Shown here in pieces: positions 42,258-51,452 of a stretch of DNA of 62,294 nucleotides (position 1 is the stretch's first letter; the number at the start of each line of letters is the position of its first letter). Under the pieces are notes generated by a model. The model did no database searches. It saw nothing but the letters and a program-made list of their open reading frames with translations, and was not told the origin of the DNA. The position numbers and the translations under genes are program-made. The stretch comes from an uncultured Hyphomicrobiales bacterium (lineage in GTDB: Bacteria > Pseudomonadota > Alphaproteobacteria > Rhizobiales > Xanthobacteraceae), in assembly GCA_903929045.1 (NCBI GenBank), contig CAIYTE010000070.1:1-62294 (forward strand), given 5' to 3'.

Positions 42258-43226
42258 ATGAAGAAGCTACTCGCGCTTGCCGCCGTGATTTTGTCCGTCG
42301 GCCTGACAAGCCCCGCGCCGGCACAGGATTATCCGCAACAAACCATCAAGTTCGTCATCGCCTTCGGGCCGGGTGGCGGTGCCGACATCATCGGGCGCAT
42401 TCTCGCCGAAGCGATGCAGCGCAAAATGGGCAAAGCGGTCATCGTCGAGAACAAGCCCGGCGCCGGCGGCATTCTCGGCAACGACGCCGTCGCCAAGGCC
42501 GCACCCGACGGCTACACGCTCGGCATCATGACCGCGGGCCAGATCGTCGCCGCCGTCACCAAAAAGAACATGCCCTACGATACCAACACGGCGTTTGCGC
42601 CGATATCACAGGTCGCGACCGCCAGCCTGATGATCGTGACGCGCCCGGACTTTCCGGCAAACAACGTCAAGGAACTGATCGCCGCCGCCAAAAAAGAGCC
42701 GGGCAAGATCGTATTCGCCAGCCCCGGCTTTGCCGCCACCCAGCATTTTGCCGGCGAGAGCTTCAAGCAGATCGCGGGCGTCGAACTGCTGCATGTGCCG
42801 TACAAGACGACGCCGGAAGCCATCAACGCCGTGCTCGGCAAACATGCCGACGTGCTGTTCGACACGGTGTCTGCGGTCATCGGTCAGGTGCAGAGCGGAC
42901 AGCTCAAGGCCATTGCCGTCACCGGCAAGGAACGCTTCCCCGCCGTGCCGGACGTTCCCGCCGCCGTCGAGTCCGGCGTGATGAACGGCTACGACGTCAC
43001 GACCTGGTACGGTGTCTTCGCGCCGGCCGGCACGCCGCCGTCGGTCATCACCAAACTCAACCAGGTGATCAATGAAAGCCTGAAAGACGAGGACGTGAAA
43101 AAGCGCATGGCCGCGGTGGGCGTGCTCGTCAAAGGCGGCACGCCCGATGAGTTCGGCAAATTCCTCGCCGACGAATACAAGCGCTGGGACAAGGTGCGCG
43201 AAGGCGCGAAGATCGCGCCGCAGTGA
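42258..43226 (+). CDS. Bug/TctC family tripartite tricarboxylate receptor
   Basis: A 322-residue periplasmic binding protein. Signal peptide MKKLLALAAVILSVGLTSPA ends near APAQD. Family features are TIKFVIAFGPGGGADIIGRI, VENKPGAGGILGNDAVAKA, the ligand segment ASPGFAATQHFAGESF and GVFAPAGTPPSVITKLN. No TctA/TctB membrane genes are adjacent, the common state for orphan Bug proteins, which may work as sensors or with distant permeases. AGGGAAGGA precedes the ATG. Its 3' end lies 2 bases from the stop of the convergent Gfo/Idh gene. Confidence 0.93.
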   Translation: MKKLLALAAVILSVGLTSPAPAQDYPQQTIKFVIAFGPGGGADIIGRILAEAMQRKMGKAVIVENKPGAGGILGNDAVAKAAPDGYTLGIMTAGQIVAAVTKKNMPYDTNTAFAPISQVATASLMIVTRPDFPANNVKELIAAAKKEPGKIVFASPGFAATQHFAGESFKQIAGVELLHVPYKTTPEAINAVLGKHADVLFDTVSAVIGQVQSGQLKAIAVTGKERFPAVPDVPAAVESGVMNGYDVTTWYGVFAPAGTPPSVITKLNQVINESLKDEDVKKRMAAVGVLVKGGTPDEFGKFLADEYKRWDKVREGAKIAPQ

Positions 43227-43228
43227 GG

Positions 43229-44206
43229 CTAGTCGTGCTCCACCGCGACCGGCTTGCCCTGGGCCATCGACTTGATGATCGCCTCGAACGTCCCGGCGAC
43301 TTCGACCATGTCGTCCATCGTCACCGCGAAGGGTGAGCCGGTCTCGACTGCCGCGCCGAACGACTCCAGCAGCGTGCCAAGCGAGTCGACCAGCGGATAG
43401 GTCTTGGTTTCCGGCGGCTGTCCGACCAAGGCGGTGGTCAGAATGGTTTCGTCTCGCGCTTCGGCCCAGCCCTTGGTGCCGAACACCATGACGCGCCAAT
43501 AGGCCGGCGCCGCGCGCACGGTCGCCAGCGTTCCCGTGGCGCCGCTTTCGAACTTCACCAGCGCAGTTGCCGCGTCGCGCGGATCCGGCGCCGACTTTTT
43601 ATAAAACACATGCGCGTCGACGCTGGCGACCCGGCCGGTCATGTTCACGAAGGCATCGATGACATGCATGCCGGCTCCGGTCATGCCGCCACCGGGCGAC
43701 TCATTCGGATCGTCACGCCAGCCGCCGAGCACCCGCGTCGAATGCTCGTTGGTGAAATTGCCCTCGATGTGCATCACCTCGCCGATCGTGCCATCGGCAA
43801 CCACGCGCTTGAGTTCGCGCATCGAGGCAAAGCAGCGCTTGTTGTTGCCGAGCGCGAACACCACGCCGGCCTTTTTCACGGCATCGATCGCCTTCTTGGA
43901 TTCGGCGCGCGTCAGCGCCAGCGGCTTTTCGCACCATAGCGGCTTGCCGAGCGCGGCGACCGCCTGAATCTGCTGCAAATGCAGCGAATGCGGCGTCGCC
44001 AGGCACACCGCCTGCACCCGCGGATCGGCAATCGCCTCGTCGAAATCGGTCGACAGCTCGAAGCCTTTCGCCTTGGCAAAATCCGCCACCAGCTCCGGCT
44101 CCTTGCTGACGCCGCGCAGGATCCGCAGGTGCTTGCTCTTGCCCTGCACGGATTCGACGATGTTCTTGCCCCAACGTCCGAGGCCAATCACGGCGACATT
44201 GATCAT
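43229..44206 (-). CDS. Gfo/Idh/MocA family oxidoreductase
   Basis: A 325-residue NAD(P)-dependent oxidoreductase. The nucleotide fold begins INVAVIGLGRWGKNIVESV, the second motif is CLATPHSLHLQQIQAVAALG, and the catalytic-lysine motif is LWCEKPLAL (Glu-Lys-Pro near residue 93). The C-terminal domain has GGGMTGAGMHVIDAFVNMTG with the conserved His. Family members act on sugars, inositols and dihydrodiols, so the substrate is open. It is monocistronic, facing the Bug gene tail to tail and divergent from the PcaC-like gene. Confidence 0.9.
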   Translation of the reverse strand: MINVAVIGLGRWGKNIVESVQGKSKHLRILRGVSKEPELVADFAKAKGFELSTDFDEAIADPRVQAVCLATPHSLHLQQIQAVAALGKPLWCEKPLALTRAESKKAIDAVKKAGVVFALGNNKRCFASMRELKRVVADGTIGEVMHIEGNFTNEHSTRVLGGWRDDPNESPGGGMTGAGMHVIDAFVNMTGRVASVDAHVFYKKSAPDPRDAATALVKFESGATGTLATVRAAPAYWRVMVFGTKGWAEARDETILTTALVGQPPETKTYPLVDSLGTLLESFGAAVETGSPFAVTMDDMVEVAGTFEAIIKSMAQGKPVAVEHD

Positions 44207-44298
44207 GGTGAAATTCTTCTGTCAGTCTGGCGGGATGGCATGCAGCGTGGTGTACTTAAAACACGCACGACAACAATCGGCAACGGCTGGGGACCACG

Positions 44299-44682
44299 AT
44301 GGCAGATGAGCAATATGAGCGCGGGTTGAAGCTGCGCACCGAGATGTTCGGCAAGGAAGCCGTCGACAAGCGCATGAACGCCTTCGGCGATTTCGGCAAG
44401 CCGCTCCAGCACATCATCAATGCCTACTCCTATGGCGACGTCTGGAGCCGCGACGCCTTGCCGGCGGCGACCAAATCGCTGGTCATGGTCGGCATGATGG
44501 CCGCGGCCGGGCACGCCAACGAACTGCGCGTGCATCTCAAGGGCGCGGTGAAGAACGGCTGTACGCCGGAGCAGATCCAGGAAGTCCTGCTGTTGCTGAC
44601 GCTGTACTGCGGCATCCCGGCGTCGAACGAAGCCCACCGCATTGCGACGGAGGTGCTGAGGGAAGAGGGGAAGATGAAGTGA
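44299..44682 (+). CDS. carboxymuconolactone decarboxylase family protein (PcaC-like)
   Basis: A 127-residue alpha-helical protein. It matches PcaC in order: YERGLKLRTEMFGKEAVDKR, then AYSYGDVWSRDALPAATKSL, then HANELRVHLKGAVKNGCTPE, then EVLLLLTLYCGIPASNEAHR. PcaC decarboxylates gamma-carboxymuconolactone to beta-ketoadipate enol-lactone, the step that follows PcaGH and PcaB. It is the only candidate for that function in the window, about 34 kb from pcaGH. AhpD-like or other CMD-family activities are possible alternatives, though the GDVWSR and HxxELRVHLKG stretches favour PcaC. The ATG follows GGGGACC. Confidence 0.8.
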   Translation: MADEQYERGLKLRTEMFGKEAVDKRMNAFGDFGKPLQHIINAYSYGDVWSRDALPAATKSLVMVGMMAAAGHANELRVHLKGAVKNGCTPEQIQEVLLLLTLYCGIPASNEAHRIATEVLREEGKMK

Positions 44683-44687
44683 CGATC

Positions 44688-44794
44688 CGTCACCCTGAGG
44701 TGCGAGCGCAAGCGAGCCCCGAAGGGCGACGGCCCGACTTTGCCCTTTCATCCTTCGAGGCTCGGCCCTACGGCCGAGCACCTCAGGATGACGG
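44688..44794. repeat. dispersed palindromic repeat, family B copy 2
   Basis: CGTCACCCTGAGGTGCGAG on the left and CACCTCAGGATGACGG on the right. The element is inverted relative to the copy at 27995-28111 (CAGGGTGACGG edge on the left side as complement). It lies between two convergent genes. Confidence 0.85.
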
Positions 44795-44797
44795 GCG

Positions 44798-45787
44798 CTA
44801 AATCCGATACTCCACGCCCCGCTTACTGCCCTGCGAGACATTGAGAAACAGCTCGTCAGGCGTCGGCTTCTTCCGGATCAAACCCTGCTCGTGCGAATAG
44901 CCGATCAGCGCTTCGAGGTTTTTCCGGTTCGCCGGCGTCAGTCCGAATTCCCACGGATCGGCACCGAGGAGCTTCTCCTGCTCTTCCCAGGCGTCGCGAT
45001 ACCAGGCCAGCGGCACGATGCGCGGGTTCTGCAAACGCTTCATGGCGATGGTCTTGGCTTCGTCGAAGGCCTTCTGCAGGCTGACCGCGATCCACGGATG
45101 TTTCTCGGCCAGCTCCTGCTTGATGCCGAGCACATGCATGATCGGGAAGATGCCGGTCTTTTTGAAATAAGCCATCTCTTCCGTTTTGGAATCGGCAAAG
45201 AGCCGCGCCACGCGCGGATCGCCGGCAACAAAAGGCTTTATGAGGTCGGCGTGCAACACGGCGTCGAGCTCGCCTTCCGCCAGCATGGTCTCGACGGACT
45301 GATTGTCTTTCAACTGCGTCAGCCGGAAATCGGCGGGCATCTTCACGTCGACGTCGTTTTCCGACTCGGCGAACCATTCGATCGACGCCCCCGACACGCC
45401 GTATTCGTGCTCGAGCAGGCCGCGCATCCACAGCACCGCCGTCGTCATCAGCGTTTTGACGCCGATCCTCTTGCCTATCAGATCGCCGGGCTTCTTGATG
45501 TCCTTGCCAGTGTTGATGAAGATGAAGCCGTGGCGGAAGCGCCGGTGCAGAAACACCGGAATGGCGCGAAAGGGCAAACCATTGTCATGGGCGGCGAGAT
45601 AGCCCGAGCCCGACACTTCCGCGGCATCGAATTCCCGGCCGCGCAGAAAGCGCCAGTGCCGGGTCGCCGAGTCCATTTTCGTCAGAATGGTGAGATCGAT
45701 TCCCTCTGCCTTCACGGAGCCGTCCATCAAGGGACGAACAATTTCGTAGTCGCCGACGGCAAGGGAGAGCGGAAGGTTCTTGGACAT
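44798..45787 (-). CDS. 4,5-dihydroxyphthalate decarboxylase (Pht5)-like / ABC-receptor-fold protein
   Basis: A 329-residue protein starting MSKNLPLSLAVGDYEIVRPL at 45787. It has a periplasmic-receptor-like fold (FDAAEVSGSGYLAAHDNG, PGDLIGKRIGVKTLMTTAVL, GELDAVLHADLIKPFVAGD) but no signal peptide, as in the Pht5/4,5-dihydroxyphthalate decarboxylase family. Characterised Pht5 removes CO2 from 4,5-dihydroxyphthalate to give protocatechuate, which would feed PcaGH. The family also contains unstudied proteins near aromatic genes, so the reaction is a guess. The gene is convergent with the PcaC-like gene across a family B repeat and divergent from the small secreted protein. Confidence 0.75.
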   Translation of the reverse strand: MSKNLPLSLAVGDYEIVRPLMDGSVKAEGIDLTILTKMDSATRHWRFLRGREFDAAEVSGSGYLAAHDNGLPFRAIPVFLHRRFRHGFIFINTGKDIKKPGDLIGKRIGVKTLMTTAVLWMRGLLEHEYGVSGASIEWFAESENDVDVKMPADFRLTQLKDNQSVETMLAEGELDAVLHADLIKPFVAGDPRVARLFADSKTEEMAYFKKTGIFPIMHVLGIKQELAEKHPWIAVSLQKAFDEAKTIAMKRLQNPRIVPLAWYRDAWEEQEKLLGADPWEFGLTPANRKNLEALIGYSHEQGLIRKKPTPDELFLNVSQGSKRGVEYRI

Positions 45788-45895
45788 AAGGTTCCCGACG
45801 AGAGCATATGAACGCGGGCGCAGAATAGGCGGTTTTAGGATATTTGGAACCATCGCATAGGTTGCGAGTTACGAGTCGCAACCAGAGGAGCGACC

Positions 45896-46156
45896 ATGAA
45901 ACGCCTTATGATCATTGCGGCCCTCGCGACCGTTGCGGTTTCGACCACGGCCTATACCCCGGCTCAGGCGCGCGATGGCGCTATTGCCGCAAGCATTATC
46001 GGCTCCGCGGCATCGCAGCCGCGCAGCTACTATACCGGCCCGGCTTACGTCGAGCCGAGCTATGCGCCGGTCTACAGCGCCTGCCGCGTCGAGCGTGAGC
46101 AGGTTGTCGATCAGTGGGGCCGCGTTGGCTATCGCCGTATCCGCGTCTGCGACTAA
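45896..46156 (+). CDS. small secreted protein of unknown function
   Basis: An 86-residue protein with a signal peptide (MKRLMIIAALATVAVSTTAY, cleaved near AQARD). The mature part is about 60 residues, Tyr/Pro-rich (YYTGPAYVEPSYAPVYSA), with two cysteines in ACRVEREQV and RIRVCD that could form one disulfide. GAGGAG precedes the ATG and a good terminator follows, so it is a real single-gene unit. Similar short YxGP proteins with a Cys-rich tail are common in Rhizobiales, but I know no function. Confidence 0.75.
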   Translation: MKRLMIIAALATVAVSTTAYTPAQARDGAIAASIIGSAASQPRSYYTGPAYVEPSYAPVYSACRVEREQVVDQWGRVGYRRIRVCD

Positions 46157-46175
46157 GCAAACATTGTCGTCAATC

Positions 46176-46209
46176 AAAGGCTCGCCGCCAGTCGCGGCGG
46201 GCCTTTTTT
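46176..46209 (+). terminator. rho-independent terminator of the small secreted protein gene
   Basis: AAAGGCTCGCCGC, loop CAGTC, GCGGCGGGCC followed by TTTTTT: a stem of about 12 pairs with one G-T wobble and a T-tract, 20 bases after the stop. It also lies just outside the stop of the convergent hydroxylase gene. Confidence 0.85.
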
Positions 46210-46214
46210 GTTTT

Positions 46215-47825
46215 TCAGTGTCCCGTCGCGAGCGCGGCGAGTTTCTGCGCCTCGCCGGGCAAGCTGTTGCCGCGCCACACCACGTGCAGATCCGGCCGCA
46301 CCAGCAGCAAGTCGCAACCGTAGACCTCGCGCGGCCGTGCGTCGGCGATATCGAGCGCGGCAAAGCGTACGCCGTATCCGGCAAAAGCCCGCGCCAGCGG
46401 CGCAGAATTGGCGGCGCTGCCGCCGAACCGCAACAACGTGTAGCCGTCGCCGATCTTGTCGTGCAGCGCGGTGCCGTCATCGAGCCAGACATGCGGCAGG
46501 CGTACACCGGGCCAGGACGTCGGCACATAGGTCATGAATTCGTGCGGCGGGCCCTCGCCTTCATCCGCGATCACCGGCGAACCGACATAGCGGTACCCGA
46601 GTTCGGCGCCGATCATCTCGTTGCTCTTGCGCTGCTCGACATCGGCGATGCGCGTGAGCTCGGCGCGAGTCGCGGCACCTTCGGGCGTGTTGTCGCGAAT
46701 GTTCGGTCTGTACATCGCGCGCCATGCACGGCGGCCACGCGAGGCTTGGCGCGAGGCTTCGACGTTGCGTCCACCGATCTGGCGGCGCTCGATCTCGTAA
46801 CTGTCGAGCAGTTTCGGACCGCCCCAGCCTTGCAACGTCGCGGCCAGTTTCCACGACAGATCGTAAGCATCGCCGACGCCGCTGTTCATGCCAAGGCCGC
46901 CCGTGGGAATCACGAGATGTACGGAATCTCCGGCAAGAAAAATGCGGCCGTCGCGATATTTGTCCGCCAGCAGCAGGTTTTGTCGCCACTGCCCGACCGA
47001 CAGCATTTCGTACCGCACCGGCATGGCGACGGTCTTCTCGAACTGCGTCGCCATGTCGGCGTCGGTGTCGACCACCGCGTGCAGGGTAAAATGCTTGGTC
47101 GAATCCTGCACAATGAGGAACGTCGCCCGGTCGTCGGCGACGTGATAGTGCCGTCCCTTGCCGATCGGGATGCGGTCGAACAGGTCGTCGCATTTGAACA
47201 GCGCTTGGCGGAACTGCATCAAATTGGCGTCGCCCTGCAACCGGATGCCCAACTGGCGCCGCACCAGGCTGGAGCCGCCATCGCAGCCGACAAGGTAATC
47301 GGCGCTGATCGTTTCGATGATCGAGCCGCGCTTGACGCGCGCCCGCACCCCATCGGCGTCCTGCTCCGCGCTCATGAATTCGCAGCCGTAGCGCACGTCG
47401 ATATTCGGCATGGCGTCGGCGACCGACTTGAGCAACGGCTCCAGCGTGTATTGCGAAATGAGCTGATAGGGCTCGAGCGGCTGCGTGCCGTCATTGGTCG
47501 CGGCGATCTGCTCCCGCGCCTGCGCCACCGACGGATATTCAAGGCGCAGCAGCGGCGGTTCGACCAGCGACGTGACGATGAACACATCCATCGGCACATC
47601 GGACGGAAAGCCCGCCGCGCGGATTTTCTCCGCCAGCCCCATGCGCCGGTAGATTTCCATGGTGCGGGCGTTGCACCGCTCCATTTTCGGCAAAAACTGC
47701 GGCGCGGCTTTTTGCTCCAGCAGAATGCAGCGAACGCCGCGGCGGCCTAGGTCAATGGCCAAGGTGAGGCCGACCGGCCCCGCGCCGACGATGATGACTT
47801 GAGTATCCAAAGCGTGCGTGTCCAC
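46215..47825 (-). CDS. FAD-dependent aromatic hydroxylase (PHBH/MhpA class)
   Basis: A class A flavin monooxygenase of about 536 residues, longer than the copy at 26783-27988. The FAD motif is VIIVGAGPVGLTLAIDL, the DG motif is YLVGCDGGSSLVRRQLG, the second FAD motif is GRIFLAGDSVHLVIPTGG and the C-terminal domain has the thioredoxin-like fold region of MhpA/phenol hydroxylase types (VWLDDGTALHDKIGDGYTLL). It would hydroxylate a phenolic ring with NAD(P)H. The start is uncertain: a GTG at 47825 (then DTHALDTQV) is used here, and another GTG lies 42 bases upstream. No nearby ring-cleavage gene fixes the substrate. Confidence 0.85.
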   Translation of the reverse strand: MDTHALDTQVIIVGAGPVGLTLAIDLGRRGVRCILLEQKAAPQFLPKMERCNARTMEIYRRMGLAEKIRAAGFPSDVPMDVFIVTSLVEPPLLRLEYPSVAQAREQIAATNDGTQPLEPYQLISQYTLEPLLKSVADAMPNIDVRYGCEFMSAEQDADGVRARVKRGSIIETISADYLVGCDGGSSLVRRQLGIRLQGDANLMQFRQALFKCDDLFDRIPIGKGRHYHVADDRATFLIVQDSTKHFTLHAVVDTDADMATQFEKTVAMPVRYEMLSVGQWRQNLLLADKYRDGRIFLAGDSVHLVIPTGGLGMNSGVGDAYDLSWKLAATLQGWGGPKLLDSYEIERRQIGGRNVEASRQASRGRRAWRAMYRPNIRDNTPEGAATRAELTRIADVEQRKSNEMIGAELGYRYVGSPVIADEGEGPPHEFMTYVPTSWPGVRLPHVWLDDGTALHDKIGDGYTLLRFGGSAANSAPLARAFAGYGVRFAALDIADARPREVYGCDLLLVRPDLHVVWRGNSLPGEAQKLAALATGH

Positions 47826-47997
47826 TGGCCGAGTACGACTCGGAGGTAAGTGCGCGAAACCTAGCACGCCCGCTTGCGCTGCAAAGTGCTGGATTTACGG
47901 ACAAATTCCGGCTTAACGGCCCCTTAAACCGCGCCCCGTAGCGTGACTTCGGGGACCGGCGTGCGTGTGCTGCCGCCGGCTGAGTAACGGGTCTCGT

Positions 47998-50175
47998 ATG
48001 GCGTCGGGTCGGGGAAAATCGGGAGCACGGCGCGAGCCGGTGTTCGATTCGAGTCCCGACATGCGCGTGGGCCCTGCCGAGCGCAGCGCGCCGGAACCGG
48101 ATCGTCCCGCACCAAAGCCGCGCCGCAAAAAGAAAAAGAAGACCGCGCGCGGTGGTGGCGGCAATGGCGGCAAACGCCGGCCGCTGATCGTTCGCCTGAC
48201 CTATTGGAGCCTCGTGGCCTGCCTGTGGCTGGTTATCGGTGTCGCCGGTGTGGTTGCCTATGTCGGCGCGCATCTGCCGCCGATCCAGTCACTCGAAATT
48301 CCCAAGCGGCCGCCGACCATCCAGATCAACGACGTCAACGGCAAGGCGCTGGCGCGCCGCGGCGACATGGCCGGCGAAGTGATCCTGCTGAAGGACCTGC
48401 CGCCTTACGTTCCCAAGGCTTTCGTCGCCATCGAGGACCGGCGCTTCTACGAGCATTACGGCATCGATCCGTTGGGCATTGCCCGCGCCGCTTTTGCCAA
48501 CCTTCTGCATCGTGGCGTCGCTCAGGGCGGCTCGACCCTGACGCAGCAGTTGGCGAAGAACCTGTTTTTGACGCAGGAGCGCACCGTCACCCGCAAACTG
48601 CAGGAAGCGCTGCTGGCGGTGTGGCTGGAGCGCAAATTCACCAAGACGCAGATTCTCGAGCTGTACCTGAACCGCGTCTATTTCGGTTCCGGCGCCTACG
48701 GCATCGAGCAGGCGTCGCTGCGCTACTTCGGCAAGCCGGCGAAACAGATGACGGTCGGCGAAGCGGCGATGCTCGCCGGTCTCGTCAAGTCGCCGACGCG
48801 GCTGGCGCCGAACCGCAACTTCGATGCCGCGGAGAAACGCGCAAAGATCGTCATCGCCGCGATGTCCGAACTCGGCTTCATCACGCCATCGAACGAAAAG
48901 GTCGCGCTCACCAAGCCGCCGCGCATCGTCACGCAAGCCGGCAACGGTGCAGTGAACTATGTCGCCGACTGGATCGTCGACGTGCTCAACGACGTTGTCG
49001 GCCATATCGAGGATGACGTCGTCGTCACGACGTCGATCGATTCATCGCTGCAGGCCAGCGCCGAACGGGCCGTCACCGAAGAACTCGCGGCCAAGGGCGA
49101 GAAGGGGAATGTATCGCAAGGCGCGCTGGTGTCGATGACGCCGGACGGCGCGGTGCGTGCCATGGTCGGCGGCCGCAATTATGCCGAAAGCCAGTTCAAC
49201 CGCGCCGTGGCGGCCAAGCGCCAGCCGGGCTCTTCCTTCAAGACCTTCGTCTATCTCACCGCCATCGAGCACGGCCTGACGCCGAACACGATCCGCGAGG
49301 ACAAGCCGATCAACGTCAAAGGCTGGCAGCCCGAGAACTACACCCACGAATATTTCGGCCCGGTGCCGCTGTCGAAGGCGCTGGCGATGTCGCTCAACAC
49401 CGTATCGGTGCGGCTGACGCTGGAATTCACGCCGATGGCCGTGATCCGCACCGCGCACCGCCTCGGCATCGCCTCGAAGCTCGAGCCCAACGCTTCCATC
49501 GCGCTGGGCACGTCGGAAGTGTCGATCCTGGAAATGGTCGGCGCCTACGCGCCCTTCGCCAATGGCGGCTACGCCGTGCAGCCGCATGTCATCGACCGCG
49601 TGGCCAGCGCCAACGGCAAGGTGCTGTATTCGCGCACCGACAAGCAGCTCGGCCGCATCATCGAGGCGCGCTACGTCGCCATGATGAACCAGATGATGCA
49701 GGAGACGCTGACCATCGGCACCGCGCACAAGGCGGCGCTGCCCGGCTGGCCGGCCGCCGGCAAGACCGGCACGTCGCAGGATTTCCGCGACGCCTGGTTC
49801 CTCGGCTTCACCGGTCATCTCGTCACCGGCGTGTGGCTCGGCAATGACGACAATTCGTCGACCAAGAAAGTCACCGGCGGCGGCCTGCCGGTGGAAATCT
49901 GGAGCCGCTTCATGCGCGACGCGCATCAGGGCGTGCCGGTCGTCGCCCTGCCCGGTCCCGCCGGCAGCAGCGATCTGTTTTCGGATCTGTTCGGCGGCTC
50001 GCGCACGCAACAAGCGCCGCAACAACAGCCGCAATCGCAGAATACGCTTACGCCGAGTGATGCCGCGCCGATCCCGCCGGGGCGCGTCGGTCAACAGCCA
50101 CCCGCGCGCGCGACGACCGGCGACGGCGGCCTCGATGGCTGGCTGATCAACAATCTATTCGGAAGACGCGGCTAA
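47998..50175 (+). CDS. mrcA: penicillin-binding protein 1A (bifunctional transglycosylase/transpeptidase)
   Basis: A class A PBP that polymerises and cross-links peptidoglycan. The 725-residue protein has a long basic, Lys-rich cytoplasmic N-terminus (PRRKKKKKTARGGGG), one membrane segment (YWSLVACLWLVIGVAGVVAY), the glycosyltransferase domain with Glu146 in AIEDRRFYEHYGID and GGSTLTQQLAKN, and a transpeptidase with Ser412-x-x-Lys415 (PGSSFKTF), SLNT, and Lys589-Thr-Gly (GKTGTSQD). The C-terminal tail is Gln/Pro-rich. The start at 47998 is chosen over an upstream ATG with a poor context. It is a normal-length PBP1a. Confidence 0.95.
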   Translation: MASGRGKSGARREPVFDSSPDMRVGPAERSAPEPDRPAPKPRRKKKKKTARGGGGNGGKRRPLIVRLTYWSLVACLWLVIGVAGVVAYVGAHLPPIQSLEIPKRPPTIQINDVNGKALARRGDMAGEVILLKDLPPYVPKAFVAIEDRRFYEHYGIDPLGIARAAFANLLHRGVAQGGSTLTQQLAKNLFLTQERTVTRKLQEALLAVWLERKFTKTQILELYLNRVYFGSGAYGIEQASLRYFGKPAKQMTVGEAAMLAGLVKSPTRLAPNRNFDAAEKRAKIVIAAMSELGFITPSNEKVALTKPPRIVTQAGNGAVNYVADWIVDVLNDVVGHIEDDVVVTTSIDSSLQASAERAVTEELAAKGEKGNVSQGALVSMTPDGAVRAMVGGRNYAESQFNRAVAAKRQPGSSFKTFVYLTAIEHGLTPNTIREDKPINVKGWQPENYTHEYFGPVPLSKALAMSLNTVSVRLTLEFTPMAVIRTAHRLGIASKLEPNASIALGTSEVSILEMVGAYAPFANGGYAVQPHVIDRVASANGKVLYSRTDKQLGRIIEARYVAMMNQMMQETLTIGTAHKAALPGWPAAGKTGTSQDFRDAWFLGFTGHLVTGVWLGNDDNSSTKKVTGGGLPVEIWSRFMRDAHQGVPVVALPGPAGSSDLFSDLFGGSRTQQAPQQQPQSQNTLTPSDAAPIPPGRVGQQPPARATTGDGGLDGWLINNLFGRRG

Positions 50176-51371
50176 ATCTTGTGAGCCGTGGCGCGCACGC
50201 GCCGCGTCGCCAGCCAGATCGCCAGGGTCGCGCACCCCATCAAGGCTACTGCTACCGCAAGCGGCCAGGCATTGTGCCCGAGCAGCAATCCGACGAACGC
50301 GCCGCAGGCCGCCGCCGCGCCTTGCTGAATGAAGCCGAGCAGCGACGACGCCGCACCGGCGCGCTCCGGAAACGGCGTCATGGCGCCAGCGATCGACTGC
50401 GGCAGCACCATGCCGAATCCGGCAAGATAGACCGACACCGGCAGCACCAACGCGAAGGGCGACGTCAGGCCCATAGCCACCACCGCGACCATGCCGAGAC
50501 CGCCCGCCGCCAGGGTCGCCGCGCCGACACCGAGCGTGCCATCGAGACCGAGCCGCATGACGATGCGCGCCGAGATCGTCGAGCCCACCATGTAGCCGAG
50601 CGAGCCGACGGCAAAGACGACGCTGAAGTTGAACGGCGTCAGGCCGTAAAGATTTTGCAGCACGAAGGACGCGCCGGACAGCCAGGCGAACAGGCCGGCG
50701 TAGCTCGTCGTCGCCAGGCCGAGATAAGCGAGGTAGGCCGGGTGCCGCATCACAACTCTGTAACCGCGCGCCATGCTGCGCGGCGATACGCTGTCGGCGG
50801 CGCGCGCCCGCAACGTCTCCTGCAGCACCAGCCACACCACGGTAATGCCGATCACGGCGGCGACGATCAAGGTGACGAAGATCGAGCGCCAGCCGAAGGC
50901 GCTTTGCAACACGCCGCCGCCAATCGGCGCCAACACCGGCGCCAGCGCCATGACCGAGCCGATCAACGACAACTGCCGCCCGGCCTGCGCGCCGGAATAC
51001 ATGTCGCGCACAATGGCGCGCGCCAGCACGATGCCGCCCGAGCCGCCGACGCCTTGCAGGAAGCGCGCGACGATCAGCATCTCCACCGACGTCGACAGCG
51101 AACACATCAGGCTCGCGACGCCATACAGCATCAGCGCGACGATCAGCACCGGCTTCCGGCCGTGCCGGTCGGAAATGGGCCCGTGGAAAATCTGGCCGAC
51201 GGCAAAGCCGATGAGATAGGCCGACAAGGTCAGTTGCACCTGCGCGGTCGAAGCGCCGAGCTGCCGCGCAATATCGGGCAGCGATGGCAGGTACATGTCG
51301 GTGGTCAGCGGACCCACCGCGCTCAACGCCGCCAGCAATGCCGTGAGCGCGAATGATCCGGCGCGAAGCAT
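50172..51371 (-). CDS. MFS drug-resistance transporter, Bcr/CflA type
   Basis: A 12-TM major facilitator of about 399 residues. The Bcr/CflA hallmarks are DMYLPSLPDIARQLGAS in TM1, the motif A-like IFHGPISDRHGRKPVLIVAL, the ARFLQGVGGSGGIVLARAIV region and APVLAPIGGGVLQSAFGWR. It would export drugs or metabolites by proton antiport. The ATG at 51371 is used; a longer frame enters a family B repeat. Its stop overlaps the stop of PBP1A by 4 bases, tail to tail. Confidence 0.9.
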   Translation of the reverse strand: MLRAGSFALTALLAALSAVGPLTTDMYLPSLPDIARQLGASTAQVQLTLSAYLIGFAVGQIFHGPISDRHGRKPVLIVALMLYGVASLMCSLSTSVEMLIVARFLQGVGGSGGIVLARAIVRDMYSGAQAGRQLSLIGSVMALAPVLAPIGGGVLQSAFGWRSIFVTLIVAAVIGITVVWLVLQETLRARAADSVSPRSMARGYRVVMRHPAYLAYLGLATTSYAGLFAWLSGASFVLQNLYGLTPFNFSVVFAVGSLGYMVGSTISARIVMRLGLDGTLGVGAATLAAGGLGMVAVVAMGLTSPFALVLPVSVYLAGFGMVLPQSIAGAMTPFPERAGAASSLLGFIQQGAAAACGAFVGLLLGHNAWPLAVAVALMGCATLAIWLATRRVRATAHKI

Positions 51372-51452
51372 GAGTAAGACATCCGGGGGCGCGCCGGGAT
51401 GGCGCAGGTGCCTTCTGACGGAAGCCCGCTCGGCTGTCACGAGCTTTTTCCC

